Positions 12,295 to 22,067 of a stretch of 64,000 nt of DNA are shown here, in pieces. Position 1 is the stretch's first letter; each line of letters opens with the position of its first letter. A program made the translations under genes and the position numbers. The notes under the pieces were generated by a model. It saw nothing but the letters and a program-made list of their open reading frames with translations, was not told the DNA's origin and did no database searches. This stretch comes from Vitis vinifera. Its lineage: Eukaryota > Streptophyta > Magnoliopsida > Vitales > Vitaceae. The DNA is taken from contig NC_081820.1 of assembly GCF_030704535.1 (NCBI RefSeq), forward strand, positions 21,765,001 through 21,829,000. Direction: 5' to 3'.

Positions 12295-13480
12295 AGCGTG
12301 GTGGTGTCTTCTTCGATTGTTTCAGTTCTCATGCGGTTTGACGATTGTAGTATTTCAAAGTATCGCAAGTGGAGAGCGCCAATACCTCAGTATGATGAAA
12401 ACTTTTTAGGTTGACATAAAAATTATACTTAAAAGTATGAAAGTGGAAATCAAATATTAAAATTGGGATTAAAAGATATAAATGATACAATATTAAAATA
12501 AAATATTAAATATTCAAGTTAATGGTAATATAACATTTTTCACGTAACAACTTTTAATTATTTTTAGTTATTTTTTAAAAACTATTTTAAAAAATAATTA
12601 TATAAACATGTAAAATAATTAAAAATAAAACATCAAATATACAAATTATCTTTAAAACATATTTAAAAATATTAAAAATATTTTAAAATTTAAAATAGAC
12701 TTTTATCGTATAAAACATTATAAAATGGTTTTTTAAAAAAACATACTCAATAATTATTTTCGAAAATAATCAGAAATAAAACCTAAACCTTTCCTAAACA
12801 ATACTTATTGCTTGAAAATAATTAAGTCTAACATACCGACTATGCATACTATGGATCACATTGGGAAAGTTTTTTTTTTTTTTAAATATGTAACTTTTTT
12901 ATAATTTAAAATTAATGAGTTTTCAAAGTTCCGAAGTAGTTTTTGACTTAGGATAAATCAAATAATAAGATTTGGAAATATTTTTATTTATTTATTTATT
13001 TTTACTTTCTTTAACAGTTTTTAAGCTATAAACAGTCTTGTAGGGCTTTCTTGTAACATATTATTGGATGACTTAAATAGCTTGTTAATTTTATTACCTT
13101 ATCCTTGATAACATGATTTGAAAAAATAAAAAAGGATGAGGAGTCTCTTATTTCAAACCGTCGGGGTTTTTGTTTTTGCTTTTCAATTTTTGTTTTGTTT
13201 TATTTTAATTTTTATGAAGCGCCTATATATGGGTTTGAAGGGTGTCATTTCATGCTGGCATGAGCCCTGGTAGGAGGCTTTGAGGACAAATTTCACATGA
13301 TTTTTTCATAAAACTATTTATTAAAGCATGACATTTTAAAAACAATTTTTGAATTTATCACACTTTTTATAACATTAATTGAAAATTGTTATAAACTCTA
13401 AAATTTATCTTTACACTTAGTTTTGAGTTTAATTTTATTCTTAAATTTAAATATCGTTTATATCTGAATTTTTTTATCCA
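12295..13480. other. MSH3 upstream region and AT-rich spacer with a MITE-like repeat
   Basis: About 120 bases upstream of the MSH3 ATG are less AT-rich and should hold its promoter and 5' UTR; no clear TATA box was picked out. From about 12525 to 12800 the sequence belongs to the AT-rich MITE family seen at 29.0-30.2 and 60.7-61.3 kb (TAATTATATAAACATGTA, ATAGACTTTTAT, TTTTCGAAAATAAT). The rest is AT-rich with no gene. Confidence 0.5.
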
Positions 13481-13930
13481 CTTACACCTTTTTAAGTTGT
13501 TTCTATTTTTATTCTTTTCTTTTCTCCTCTCTCTTCCCATTACAACTTTCTCTCCACCCCATTCTCCCCAACCCCCACCCCTCTATCCTTCCTTTTCATT
13601 TTCTTTTTCTCCACCTCAATTTTTTTTTTTTACTTTTTTTTGTCTTCCTTTCCATTTTCCTCCCCTACCCTCTCTCCCTATCCCCAGCTCAGACTGCCAC
13701 AGGACCACACCCCTTTCCCCTCTTCATTTTCCCTCTTTTTTTTTTTTTTTTTGTTTCTTCTTTTCCTCTTCCCCACACCCATTTCTTCGCTCACCCAAAA
13801 ACCCATCCAATCTCACCGCCGTCTGTAGCATCGTCGACGCCACTGCCGCCCGGCGACGTAACTGCCGGCTGGCAATCCCCCTTCCACCCATCTCACATTT
13901 CCCCATTTTCTTCAAATTTATGTAAGTTTA
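13481..13930. other. Pyrimidine-rich low-complexity tract, possibly 5' UTR-like
   Basis: This is about 300 bases of C/T on the plus strand followed by a GC-richer patch (CGCCGTCTGTAGCATCGTCGACGCC near 13820) and then GTAAGTTTATTT, which resembles a splice donor. An open frame through it would give only a Phe/Pro/Ser-rich low-complexity peptide. The composition resembles a plant 5' leader or a retroelement leader, but no downstream coding exon was recognised. Confidence 0.3.
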
Positions 13931-14351
13931 TTTTTTTATTTTATTTTATTTTATTATTATTATTATTTTTATTTAATTTTTACAGTAATTTATTATTGAT
14001 TATTAAGATTGTTTGTTTGAGCTAATTTATATTATTTTTGGGTTTGCATTTACCGGGGATATTATTTCTAAGGTTTGGGTTAAGTTTAAATTGTTTGGAT
14101 ATATTTTAAACCTTGTATTTTGATTCGGGTTTTGTTTGTTAATGTATGTTTTATTTGGATTTAGTAATAATTGGATTTTGGATTTGGATTTGGATTCGGA
14201 TTCGGATTCACATATTAAATTAGGTTTGAATCATGTGGTATTAAATTTAGGTTTAATTAAATTTATTTTGTTTTATGATATTTCAGGCTTGACTAAATTG
14301 CGCGGTTATTGGATAAGGATATTGATATGAGAGATATTTTTGTTGGGTACA

Positions 14352-14925
14352 TTAATTAATGGGAGAATTATGTTTTGGGGGTAGATGGACCCCCAAATTA
14401 ACAAAAAGTCCATGTAACTCTTCAAATTGAGCCCAAGATCCAATGAAAGTATGGAAATTAAGTTAAAAGATATCATCCTTCAGTATTTCCAAAAATGTCC
14501 TTTGTTGATTTTGAGAAAAAAAATTAATATTTTTGAAAAATACTTTTATTTAATTTAATATTTTTAAAAAATACTTTTATGTAATTTAATATTTTTTAAA
14601 ATACTTTTATTTAATTTAATATTTTTAAAAAATAAATTTATTTAATTTAATATTTTTTTAAAATGAATTTATTTAATTTAATATTTAAAAAATATTTAAT
14701 TTAATATTTTTGAAAACTACTTTTATTTAATTTAATATTTTTGAAAAAAAATTATTGAAAAAAAATTATTTAACTTAATTTTATAAAATATTTTATATGT
14801 GTTCTTAAAGGATATATTTGTCCGTTACTATTTCATATCCTTCAACTCAATTTGAAGAGTTATATGAACCTTTTGTTAATTTGAGGGTCCATCTACCCCT
14901 AAAAGATAATTCTCCCTTAATTAAT
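14352..14925. mobile_element. MITE with long terminal inverted repeats, Mutator-like (9-bp duplication)
   Basis: GGGAGAATTATGTTTTGGGG at 14361 is mirrored by its near-complement ending TTCTCCC at 14916. The inverted repeat extends about 80 bp (through the GGGTAGATGGACCC and AACTCTTCAAATTGAG segments). The same 9 bases, TTAATTAAT, flank both sides (14352-14360 and 14917-14925). Long inverted repeats plus a 9-bp duplication fit a non-autonomous Mutator-type element. Because the duplicated bases are simple TTAA repeats, other superfamilies remain possible. It has no coding sequence. Confidence 0.7.
14512..14760. repeat. Short tandem repeat inside the MITE
   Basis: A unit of roughly 30-40 bp, close to TTTAATTTAATATTTTT followed by AAAAAATACTTTTA, is repeated about six to seven times with drift. 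It makes up the core of the Mutator-like element between its inverted repeats. Confidence 0.6.
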
Positions 14926-15128
14926 TTGGATCTATTTTTATTGGTAAAATTTATTGGACCAATTTGAAATTTGAATTTGATCTTGAATAATTATTTTGGG
15001 CTCTGCATATTTCTGGATATTTACATCTGAGCTCATTTTTGTTTTGCATGGATTGCACGGATTTGTGACATATGGAGAACCAAATTTCATGGAAGAAAAT
15101 GAGGTTTACGAAAGTTGTAAATGGGGCA

Positions 15129-16880
15129 TTGAGCTTGTTGTAGGCTTGTCTAGGTACATATTTTATTTTCTTATTTCTATTTAACTTAATTTCTATTAGT
15201 TCATGTAAATATTTTTATGTATATAGGTGCATGCAGAATTGAATAGTTGATAACTTAAAATTTTTGTTTTAATAAAAGGAATAGTTAGCAATTACATTTT
15301 AATAAAAACAATAGTTTAGAAAATATTATTTTTAATAAAAGAAAGTTTTTTTTTTCTATGAAATTTCAAAAAAATGTTTTTAGGAAAATCCAGAAAATTA
15401 TTTTTAATAAAATTCAAAAAATTGTTTTTACCAACTATTGTTTGGAAATTTATTTGTTTAATAAAATTTGTCTAAAAAATTGTTTTGTAAATAAAAATTG
15501 TCCCAAAAAGTGATTTTTAAATAAATTATGTTTCCTTAGTTAGAATTAGAATGAGATTAAAAGTATTTTTTATAAATAGAGATTTTAAATATTTTTTTTT
15601 TATGAGATTAGGATGAGAGTCTTTTGCAAATTGAAGTTGTAGAAATCATTTTTCTTGATAAAGTTGGGTTGAAAATATTTTTGTAAATAAAATTTGTAAA
15701 GAAATTAATTCCTTTGTAAATAAAATCAAATTAAAATACTTTTGCAAATAAAGTTTTAAAATTTTATTCTTTTTATGGTAAAAGTAAAATCTTTTTATTG
15801 CAAAATTGAAAATTTTGTAATAAATTTTTTTTATACTTTTTTTAAAAATTGAACACAAATAAAATTGAATTAAACCATTTATTGGAAATGAATTGAAACA
15901 TTTTTATAAATAAATAAATTCAAGCCATTCATTTGAAATTGTTTTTAATTTAAAATATTCTTTTTTTTAATTATATTAATAAATCAATTTGATTAATTAT
16001 CTTGTCATTTACCTTGTATACTATTATAATTTACTTTTATGATTATTTTTTTGTACATTGATTTGTATTCTTAATCTTGGTATTCATGATTAATTAATTA
16101 TTATAATTCTCTCAATTCACTTACTAAAAATCGTAGGTATACGAGCCATAATTAATTAATTAATTATCATAATTCCCTCAATTCGCTTACTAGAAATCAA
16201 ATAGGTAAGTAACCCTCAAATTTTAGATTTAGTTTTTGTAAATATGTCTTTTTCCAAAAAATGAGTAGAGTTTTTTTTTCTCATTTTGTTTTTCCTTTTA
16301 AAAATAAATTAAAATAAGCAGCAACTTTAATTTTTTTTTAAAAAATCAATTTTTCACAAATAAAAAAAGAATCTTTTGAAAAAAAAAATATGATTTTGTT
16401 TTTAAATAATTTTAAAATTTAATTGAAATTATCTATTCAAAAGATAATTTTCAATTCAATTCCTTAATAATGCAATGGATTTGCGAATAGTTTCAAAAGT
16501 ATTATATTTTAATAAATATTTTTAAAATGCTTTTATTTTTTTTTCAAAGCCCCTTGAAAAAAAGTTCCTTTTCAAAAGTGGCTGTTTGCCTTGATTTTTG
16601 ATAAATTAAAAGAATCATTTGTAAAAAATTGATAGTTTAATTATTGATAAAATTATGACATTTTGTATCACATAAGTTTAAAAAAAAAAGAAAAAAAAGG
16701 TCATATAGCTCTTTGTCTTAAAATCATGTTTTCAAGACACAATTTTAATATATCATTATGAAGTAATGTATTGAAAATGGATGATAATGAAACAAATTAT
16801 TTAAGGTATCCGCTCTACCTTACCCTTAATGAAATGAATTTAAAATTAAAATAAATAGGTTAAGAGTAGGTTTGAGATTC
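15129..16880. repeat. Repeat X, copy 2
   Basis: The sequence is collinear with 3329-5032 over about 1.7 kb with moderate divergence, ending AAATAAATAGGTTAAGAGTAGG. Here it continues into unrelated AT-rich DNA instead of duplication copy B. Stretches of TTAATTAATTAATT occur near 16150. There are no open frames of note and no identified ends. Confidence 0.7.
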
Positions 16881-18089
16881 GAGGCATTACCTTATCCCTC
16901 TATTCCCTGATTATATATAGCTAATTTTAAAAAATAATTTAATTTAATTTTTTATGTTCCAATTTTTAACACAAATTATTTTTCAATAACACAAGCTATA
17001 AAAAAATTATAATATTTTATTTATTTATAATATATATTTTTAATTAAAAAAAAGAAGAAGTTAAAATTAATTGTTTAAAAAAATTGAAAATTAAAAGAAA
17101 TTACACGGCGTGGAACCCGCCTCACCTTGTTTAAATGTTTTTATTAGAGTGGGAATGATAATTACTTGGGACCCAACCCGTCCCAAAGCCTCGAAGACAT
17201 GATTTCATTACATTATTAATAAAGTATTATGAAGTTGTGATGAAGACATAATTTTAGTATTTTATCAAGAAGTTGTGTATTAAAGACACCTTTTTAGTTT
17301 TTTTGGTTCCCCCTCTTCTATCTTTTTCTAATAGTTTTTTTTTTTTAAATGTAAATTAATTAATTTTTTATTTCTTTTTCATGTTGTTCTATTTTTATTG
17401 TTTTTTCTGGGTTTTTTTTTAATTTATATTTTTTTACCATTATTCTATATACATGAAATATAAAAAGTAGTATGAATGTTGCAATTAATTTATTTGTAGA
17501 GGTTTATTTTGGGAGGATGTGAACCACAAAAACAAAAAAAAAACAACTGAAAATGAGTAAACATTAAAATTTTTTTAAATAAATAAAATTTTTTGGAGAT
17601 AAATAAACTTAGTTATTCACATATAATCATTGACCCATTTATAATTTTATAGAAATTTGGATGATTAAACAAAGAGTTGACAAAAAAAAAAAAAGCAAAA
17701 TATTTGAAAATAAATAAATTTCATTAGTTTTCTTGTTGTTTAGGAAATAGCGCTTCTTATGTAATGAAGGGAAAACAATAATGTAACCAAGGGTTTGTAC
17801 CATAATTGATTGATATTATAAGAAATGGTAATGCAGTGAATTTTTTTGAGTACCCATTTTATTTAGCCCCTAATAGGATGAATTTTCGGTAAATGTAAAT
17901 GAGTGTAGGACATGTTTGAGAAATTTTTTAAACCCGGTTATGTACAAGATGGGTTTGGATATGACTTTATTTCATCTCATCCTGTTTCAATTATATATAA
18001 TATTAAATAAAAATTATTTTTATTATTTTTCAACTTTTTTAATATATACAAAATAAAAAATTTTAATTTTTGAAAAAATGTAATTCGTA
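16881..18089. other. AT-rich spacer, no gene seen
   Basis: No convincing coding sequence or RNA gene was found. A patch near 17880-18000 (GTTTGAGAAATT, AACCCGGTTATG, CATCTCATCCTG) resembles the end of repeat X (16780-16880) and may be another fragment of the same family. Confidence 0.4.
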
Positions 18090-18445
18090 AATTCAACTAG
18101 GGGTCTCCAAAAAGCCCGCGGCCCGCTTTAGGCCCGGCCCGGCCCAAGCCCGCCGGGCCCGAGCCCGGCCCGAGCCCGTTTATGGGCAGGCCAGGCCGCG
18201 GGCCTAAAATTAGGCCCGGCCCGTAGGCCCGCCCATTTAAAAAAAAAAACTACAAAAATAAAAAGTATTAAAAAAAATATTCATTTCAAAATTTTATTCA
18301 TTGAATGTATAATTACATTTAAAAATGTGGGAAAATTTTACATCACTACAAAATAAATACATCCCAACTAGGTTGGCACCTATTTATTTGTCAATCATTT
18401 GTATTTTTCAACCACAAAAAATAAAAATAAAAATATAATATACAT

Positions 18446-20458
18446 TTAGTCATTATTTTCTGGCGGTGATGGCGAACTATCATGCATCCATGAAGATCTT
18501 GATAGTTTTAAAGATTCCATATCGACAAGCATCTCTGTTTCTCGAATGGAATCGTACATCCTTTTTTCTGCAATTTCCCAATCTTTTACACATATCCCTG
18601 CTTCAATAACGTCTGGCGCTAAGTTGCATCGTTTTTTACTAATAACTCTTCCACCTGCACTAAAAGCAGCTTCTGATGCAACTGTACTCACAGGAACTGT
18701 TAGTACATCACGAGCAATTATAGAAAGCACAGGATATTTGTGTTGATGTGATTTCCACCATATTAAAATATCAAAATCTTCTTGATCTTCAAATGGAATT
18801 ATATCAGTATTAAGATATTTATCTAAATCAGATGTATTATTTGGAGAACTATTTGTTGTCTTTTTTCGACTTTTCAACATTTCTAGAGCTCCTTTATAAA
18901 AAGATGAGGAGTTTGTAGATGTAGGTGGTAATTTATTAGTATTAATATCATTACCATATTTTTCTTTATAATAGTTATATAAATTATATAATAATGAATT
19001 TATTTCATTTTTAATTTCTTCAATTTTTATTTGGTCATTAAAATAAATAATTGTTAACCATTCATCCAAAGCTTCAAATTTCAATCTAGGGTCCACAATT
19101 AAAGCAATATAAAAAATTAAAGGTATTTCTCCCCAATATTTTCTAAATTTTTCTATCATTGCAAATATTGTATCATTAAATATTTCAAAACTTAAATATT
19201 TTTGAAGTACAATAAAAATATTAGTTATTTGCATAATAACTCGATTTGAAGTTGGATAATATACACCACAAAAAATGTTTGTTGAAGTATCAAAATTTTC
19301 AAAAAGATCTCTTAAAAGATCCGCAACATGCCAATCATAATCACTTAATGCATCAATATCTGCATCACAATCATTGTTAAGTAATTGTATTTCATATAAT
19401 TCGACTACTTTTCTATATTTTGTAATATTTTGTAAAAGTTTATATGTGGAATTCCATCTAATGGCCATATCCAAATTTATATTTTTTCTTTTCATATTTA
19501 ACATTTTGCAACAATCAAAAAATAATTCATGTTTTGCTTGAGAACTATTAATACTATATGCAATGCCTCTAATTTTTTCCAATGTATCATCAACATTTTT
19601 TAATCCATCCTTTACAATTAAATTTAAAATATGTGCACAACAACGCACATGAAATATTTTAGCATGATCATCTTTTACTTGCCAATATAGTTTTAGTCTA
19701 TTTATTGCTGCATCATTATTAGCAGCATTATCTAATGTTACTGTCAATATTTTATCACGAAGGCCTAAATTTATAATTTCTTCATTTATTAAAGCTGCTA
19801 TATTTTTACCACTATGTGGAGCATTTATTAATTTAAATGAAATTATTCTTTTATTTAATTTCCATTCATTATCAATGTAATGAGCAGTTATACATAAAAA
19901 ACCAGTGTGAGTTAAAGATGTCCAAATATCAGATGTTAAACAAATATTTCCTTCAAAATTTGCAAAAAAAAATTTTAAAATTTCTTTTTGTGTATAAATT
20001 TTTTTCATAATATCTCTTTTAACTGTATTTCCAGACCAACCTTTAAATTGAGGATTAATACCTCGTTGAATTGTTCCTACAAAATCATGAGTTTCCATCA
20101 TGTTGAAAGGTTGTTCTGCTCTTATTATATAATCAATCATTTCTTCACGACAGTTAGATTCATCATAAGAAAATGTTTTTAAATTTCCACTTTCATTTTT
20201 ACCTAATTGCATATAATTTCTAATATCTACATTATTTTTAGTTTTACAATTTTCGTGATGTCTTTTTAAATGACTTGTGCCTGCATTTGAGCCACCAGTA
20301 AGAAATTTATTACAAATTTTACATTTTGCTTTTATTTCTTTTTTATTATTTTCTAAAATTATTTCTACTCTATCAAAAAAATTCCATATATTTGAAGTAA
20401 ATTTTTTGTTTGATGATATTTCATCACATGGACTAGATGAAGAAGCACTTGTTGTCAT
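18446..20458 (-). CDS. hAT-family transposase (BED zinc finger, Ac-like), 670 aa
   Basis: The enzyme excises and reinserts the surrounding element in the nucleus. A single uninterrupted frame runs from MTTSASSSS to a stop. Residues about 20-75 form a BED zinc finger (C46, C49, H63 and H67/68 in KCKICN...SHLKRHH). The RNase H-like catalytic fold is visible: LTSDIWTS carries the first aspartate (D177), LDNAANNDAAINRL the second, and the SEAAFSAGG segment the late glutamate. MAIRWNSTYKLLQ is the conserved RW region. The C-terminal dimerisation domain is about residues 555-625 (WWKSHQHKYPVLSIIARDVL to VPVSTVASEAAFS). The length is normal for plant hAT transposases and no key motif is missing, so it may be active. 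The upstream 20459-20960 part should hold its promoter. Confidence 0.95.
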   Translation of the reverse strand: MTTSASSSSPCDEISSNKKFTSNIWNFFDRVEIILENNKKEIKAKCKICNKFLTGGSNAGTSHLKRHHENCKTKNNVDIRNYMQLGKNESGNLKTFSYDESNCREEMIDYIIRAEQPFNMMETHDFVGTIQRGINPQFKGWSGNTVKRDIMKKIYTQKEILKFFFANFEGNICLTSDIWTSLTHTGFLCITAHYIDNEWKLNKRIISFKLINAPHSGKNIAALINEEIINLGLRDKILTVTLDNAANNDAAINRLKLYWQVKDDHAKIFHVRCCAHILNLIVKDGLKNVDDTLEKIRGIAYSINSSQAKHELFFDCCKMLNMKRKNINLDMAIRWNSTYKLLQNITKYRKVVELYEIQLLNNDCDADIDALSDYDWHVADLLRDLFENFDTSTNIFCGVYYPTSNRVIMQITNIFIVLQKYLSFEIFNDTIFAMIEKFRKYWGEIPLIFYIALIVDPRLKFEALDEWLTIIYFNDQIKIEEIKNEINSLLYNLYNYYKEKYGNDINTNKLPPTSTNSSSFYKGALEMLKSRKKTTNSSPNNTSDLDKYLNTDIIPFEDQEDFDILIWWKSHQHKYPVLSIIARDVLTVPVSTVASEAAFSAGGRVISKKRCNLAPDVIEAGICVKDWEIAEKRMYDSIRETEMLVDMESLKLSRSSWMHDSSPSPPENND

Positions 20459-20960
20459 ATTATAATTATTGATAAAATATTATGCCAAAAATAATAAAGT
20501 AATAAATATAAAAAAAAATGTAACAAAAAAATAAAGTAGTAGGGGTGAAGTATGTTACTCAATTAGAGAACCGATGCAGAAATTCCTAGCAAATTTGAAC
20601 TCTTGGAGCCACCAATGCTTGTTTTGCACCACCAACAATATTGTATAATTTGAGGGAAAAATAAAAAAAATTGAAATATTGTAGAATGTGAGAGAAATAG
20701 AGAGAGAAATAGAGAGAATTTGATGAAAAAATGAAAAGGGAGAAGATGTATTTATAGGAAGGTTTTTTTAAAATTAAAAAAAAAAAAAAAAATTGGCCAT
20801 GTGACCGTTGCCCAACGGTCACATGGCAGCTAGGAGCATGGGTTGGACTGTTGGAGCTCCAACGGTCACATGACCGTTGGAGCCTTTAATTTTTTTTAAA
20901 AAAATAATATACTTTATGTTATATATATATAACTAACTCTAACATTTAACACAAAAGTAA

Positions 20961-21028
20961 TGTGGCTCAGTTGGTTAGAGCCTTTACTTTGAACCATGAG
21001 GGGAGGGGTTCGAATCCCCCCCTCTCCA
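20961..21028 (+). other. tRNA-like sequence with pol III A and B boxes, inside the hAT element
   Basis: TGGCTCAGTTGG fits the A box and GGTTCGAATCC fits the B box at near-normal tRNA spacing. A D-arm (GCTC/GAGC) and a T-arm (GGGG/CCCC around TTCGAAT) can form. The 3' half CCTCTCCA looks like an acceptor strand, but the 5' side (AGTAATG) does not pair with it, and no good anticodon stem forms. It is probably a degenerate tRNA or SINE head carried by the transposon, not a working tRNA gene. Confidence 0.45.
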
Positions 21029-21214
21029 TTCGTTTCTAAAGCCTTTTGGCTTATTTAAAAAAGCCCAAGGCTTGGCCCGCCAGCCCGGCCCGCCCAGCCC
21101 GCGGGCTCATAGGCCGGGCCGCGGGCCGAAGATTTTTCCCTGGCCCGGCCCGAGCTGGGCCGCGGGCCTCCTATTTACGGCCCGGCCCGCCCGTTGGAGA
21201 CCCCTGAATTCAAC

Positions 21215-22067
21215 AACCATATTACCAAAATTCTTTTAATGAATAAGGTAGCTCCTTGGGTTGAATCGTACTTTGTGTTTGCGTAGTTAGGCTAATATTT
21301 TTGGATTAGACCTACAATTTTGGGTAGTCTATTTTTGTGTTTGTACAGTTGGGCTGGGCAGTTTATTTTTGTGTACGCTTGGGCCTACACTTTTAGATTA
21401 GACCAGCACTTTTGGATAGTTCAATTTTTTTTGTGTTTGATTAAGCCCACCTAAGCTAAGCCCCATGAGGGATTGATAGACCCTTCACTTAAGCCCACCT
21501 AAGTTTTGCCAAGGACACTCTGTCTCCTTTTCCTTTTCTCTCCATTTTGTTGCCACCAGAGTGCTAACTTACCATTAAATAGGGATATGCCAAACCAACC
21601 CCCATATGGAACTTTCCTTTGTTTGTAGGAAGCATGCTACCTAGTGGTAGTCGAAGCTGCTACACTTGGTAGTACAGTTTGCGAAGCTGCTACCTACGAA
21701 TTTTTAGCTCTAATACAGCACTTGCTGAAAAAAATGTTAAATTCTATATATTGAAATAAAATTTCAACTCCATGAATCAAGATGATTGTAATATGGTTTG
21801 TCACTAGTCTTTAATCACTACTCTGCAACCATAAATATTTTTACTTCAGAATATTAAAAAATGAATGAAACTTGCTTAAAAGGAAACAAAACTTTATTTA
21901 AGTATTTCAAAGGCCTTGGAGAAGACTACTCATGTATGGAGACCTTCTAGGAACCAAGCCAGTGCTTTAGGACAAATACATTTGATACATGAAAAGCAAC
22001 GATCCTTACATCTAAGCCAAGAAAACATTATCAAGGGACAAAGTATGCAAGTAGATACAATGTGGCA
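21215..22067. other. Spacer between hAT element and receptor kinase gene
   Basis: A loose repeat near 21270-21430 (TTTTTGTGTTTG...TTGGGC...AGACC) occurs two to three times. From about 21880 the sequence is likely the 3' UTR of the minus-strand kinase gene. No other gene is seen. Confidence 0.4.

Larger units (their letters stand above)
18090..21214. mobile_element. hAT DNA transposon, apparently complete, with 8-bp target-site duplication
   Basis: The element spans 18098-21206 (3,109 bp). Its ends are TAGGGGTCTCCAA on the left and the complement of CAGGGGTCTCCAA on the right, differing only at the first base. AATTCAAC is repeated exactly on both sides (18090-18097 and 21207-21214), the 8-bp signature of hAT insertion. 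Inside each end is about 130-150 bp of GC-rich DNA with many GGCCCG-type repeats, in sharp contrast to the AT-rich surroundings. The perfect duplication and intact transposase suggest a recent insertion. Confidence 0.95.

Noticed and set aside
11822..12409. Plus-strand open frames opposite MSH3 exon 1
   Set aside because: They mirror the Ser/Pro-rich linker of MSH3 and have no independent support.
13497..13925. 142-codon Phe/Pro/Ser-rich protein
   Set aside because: It is translated pyrimidine-rich low-complexity DNA without a domain or a homologue that I recognise.
20961..21028. Functional tRNA gene
   Set aside because: The 5' acceptor strand does not pair with the 3' strand and no anticodon stem forms; it was kept only as a tRNA-like sequence.
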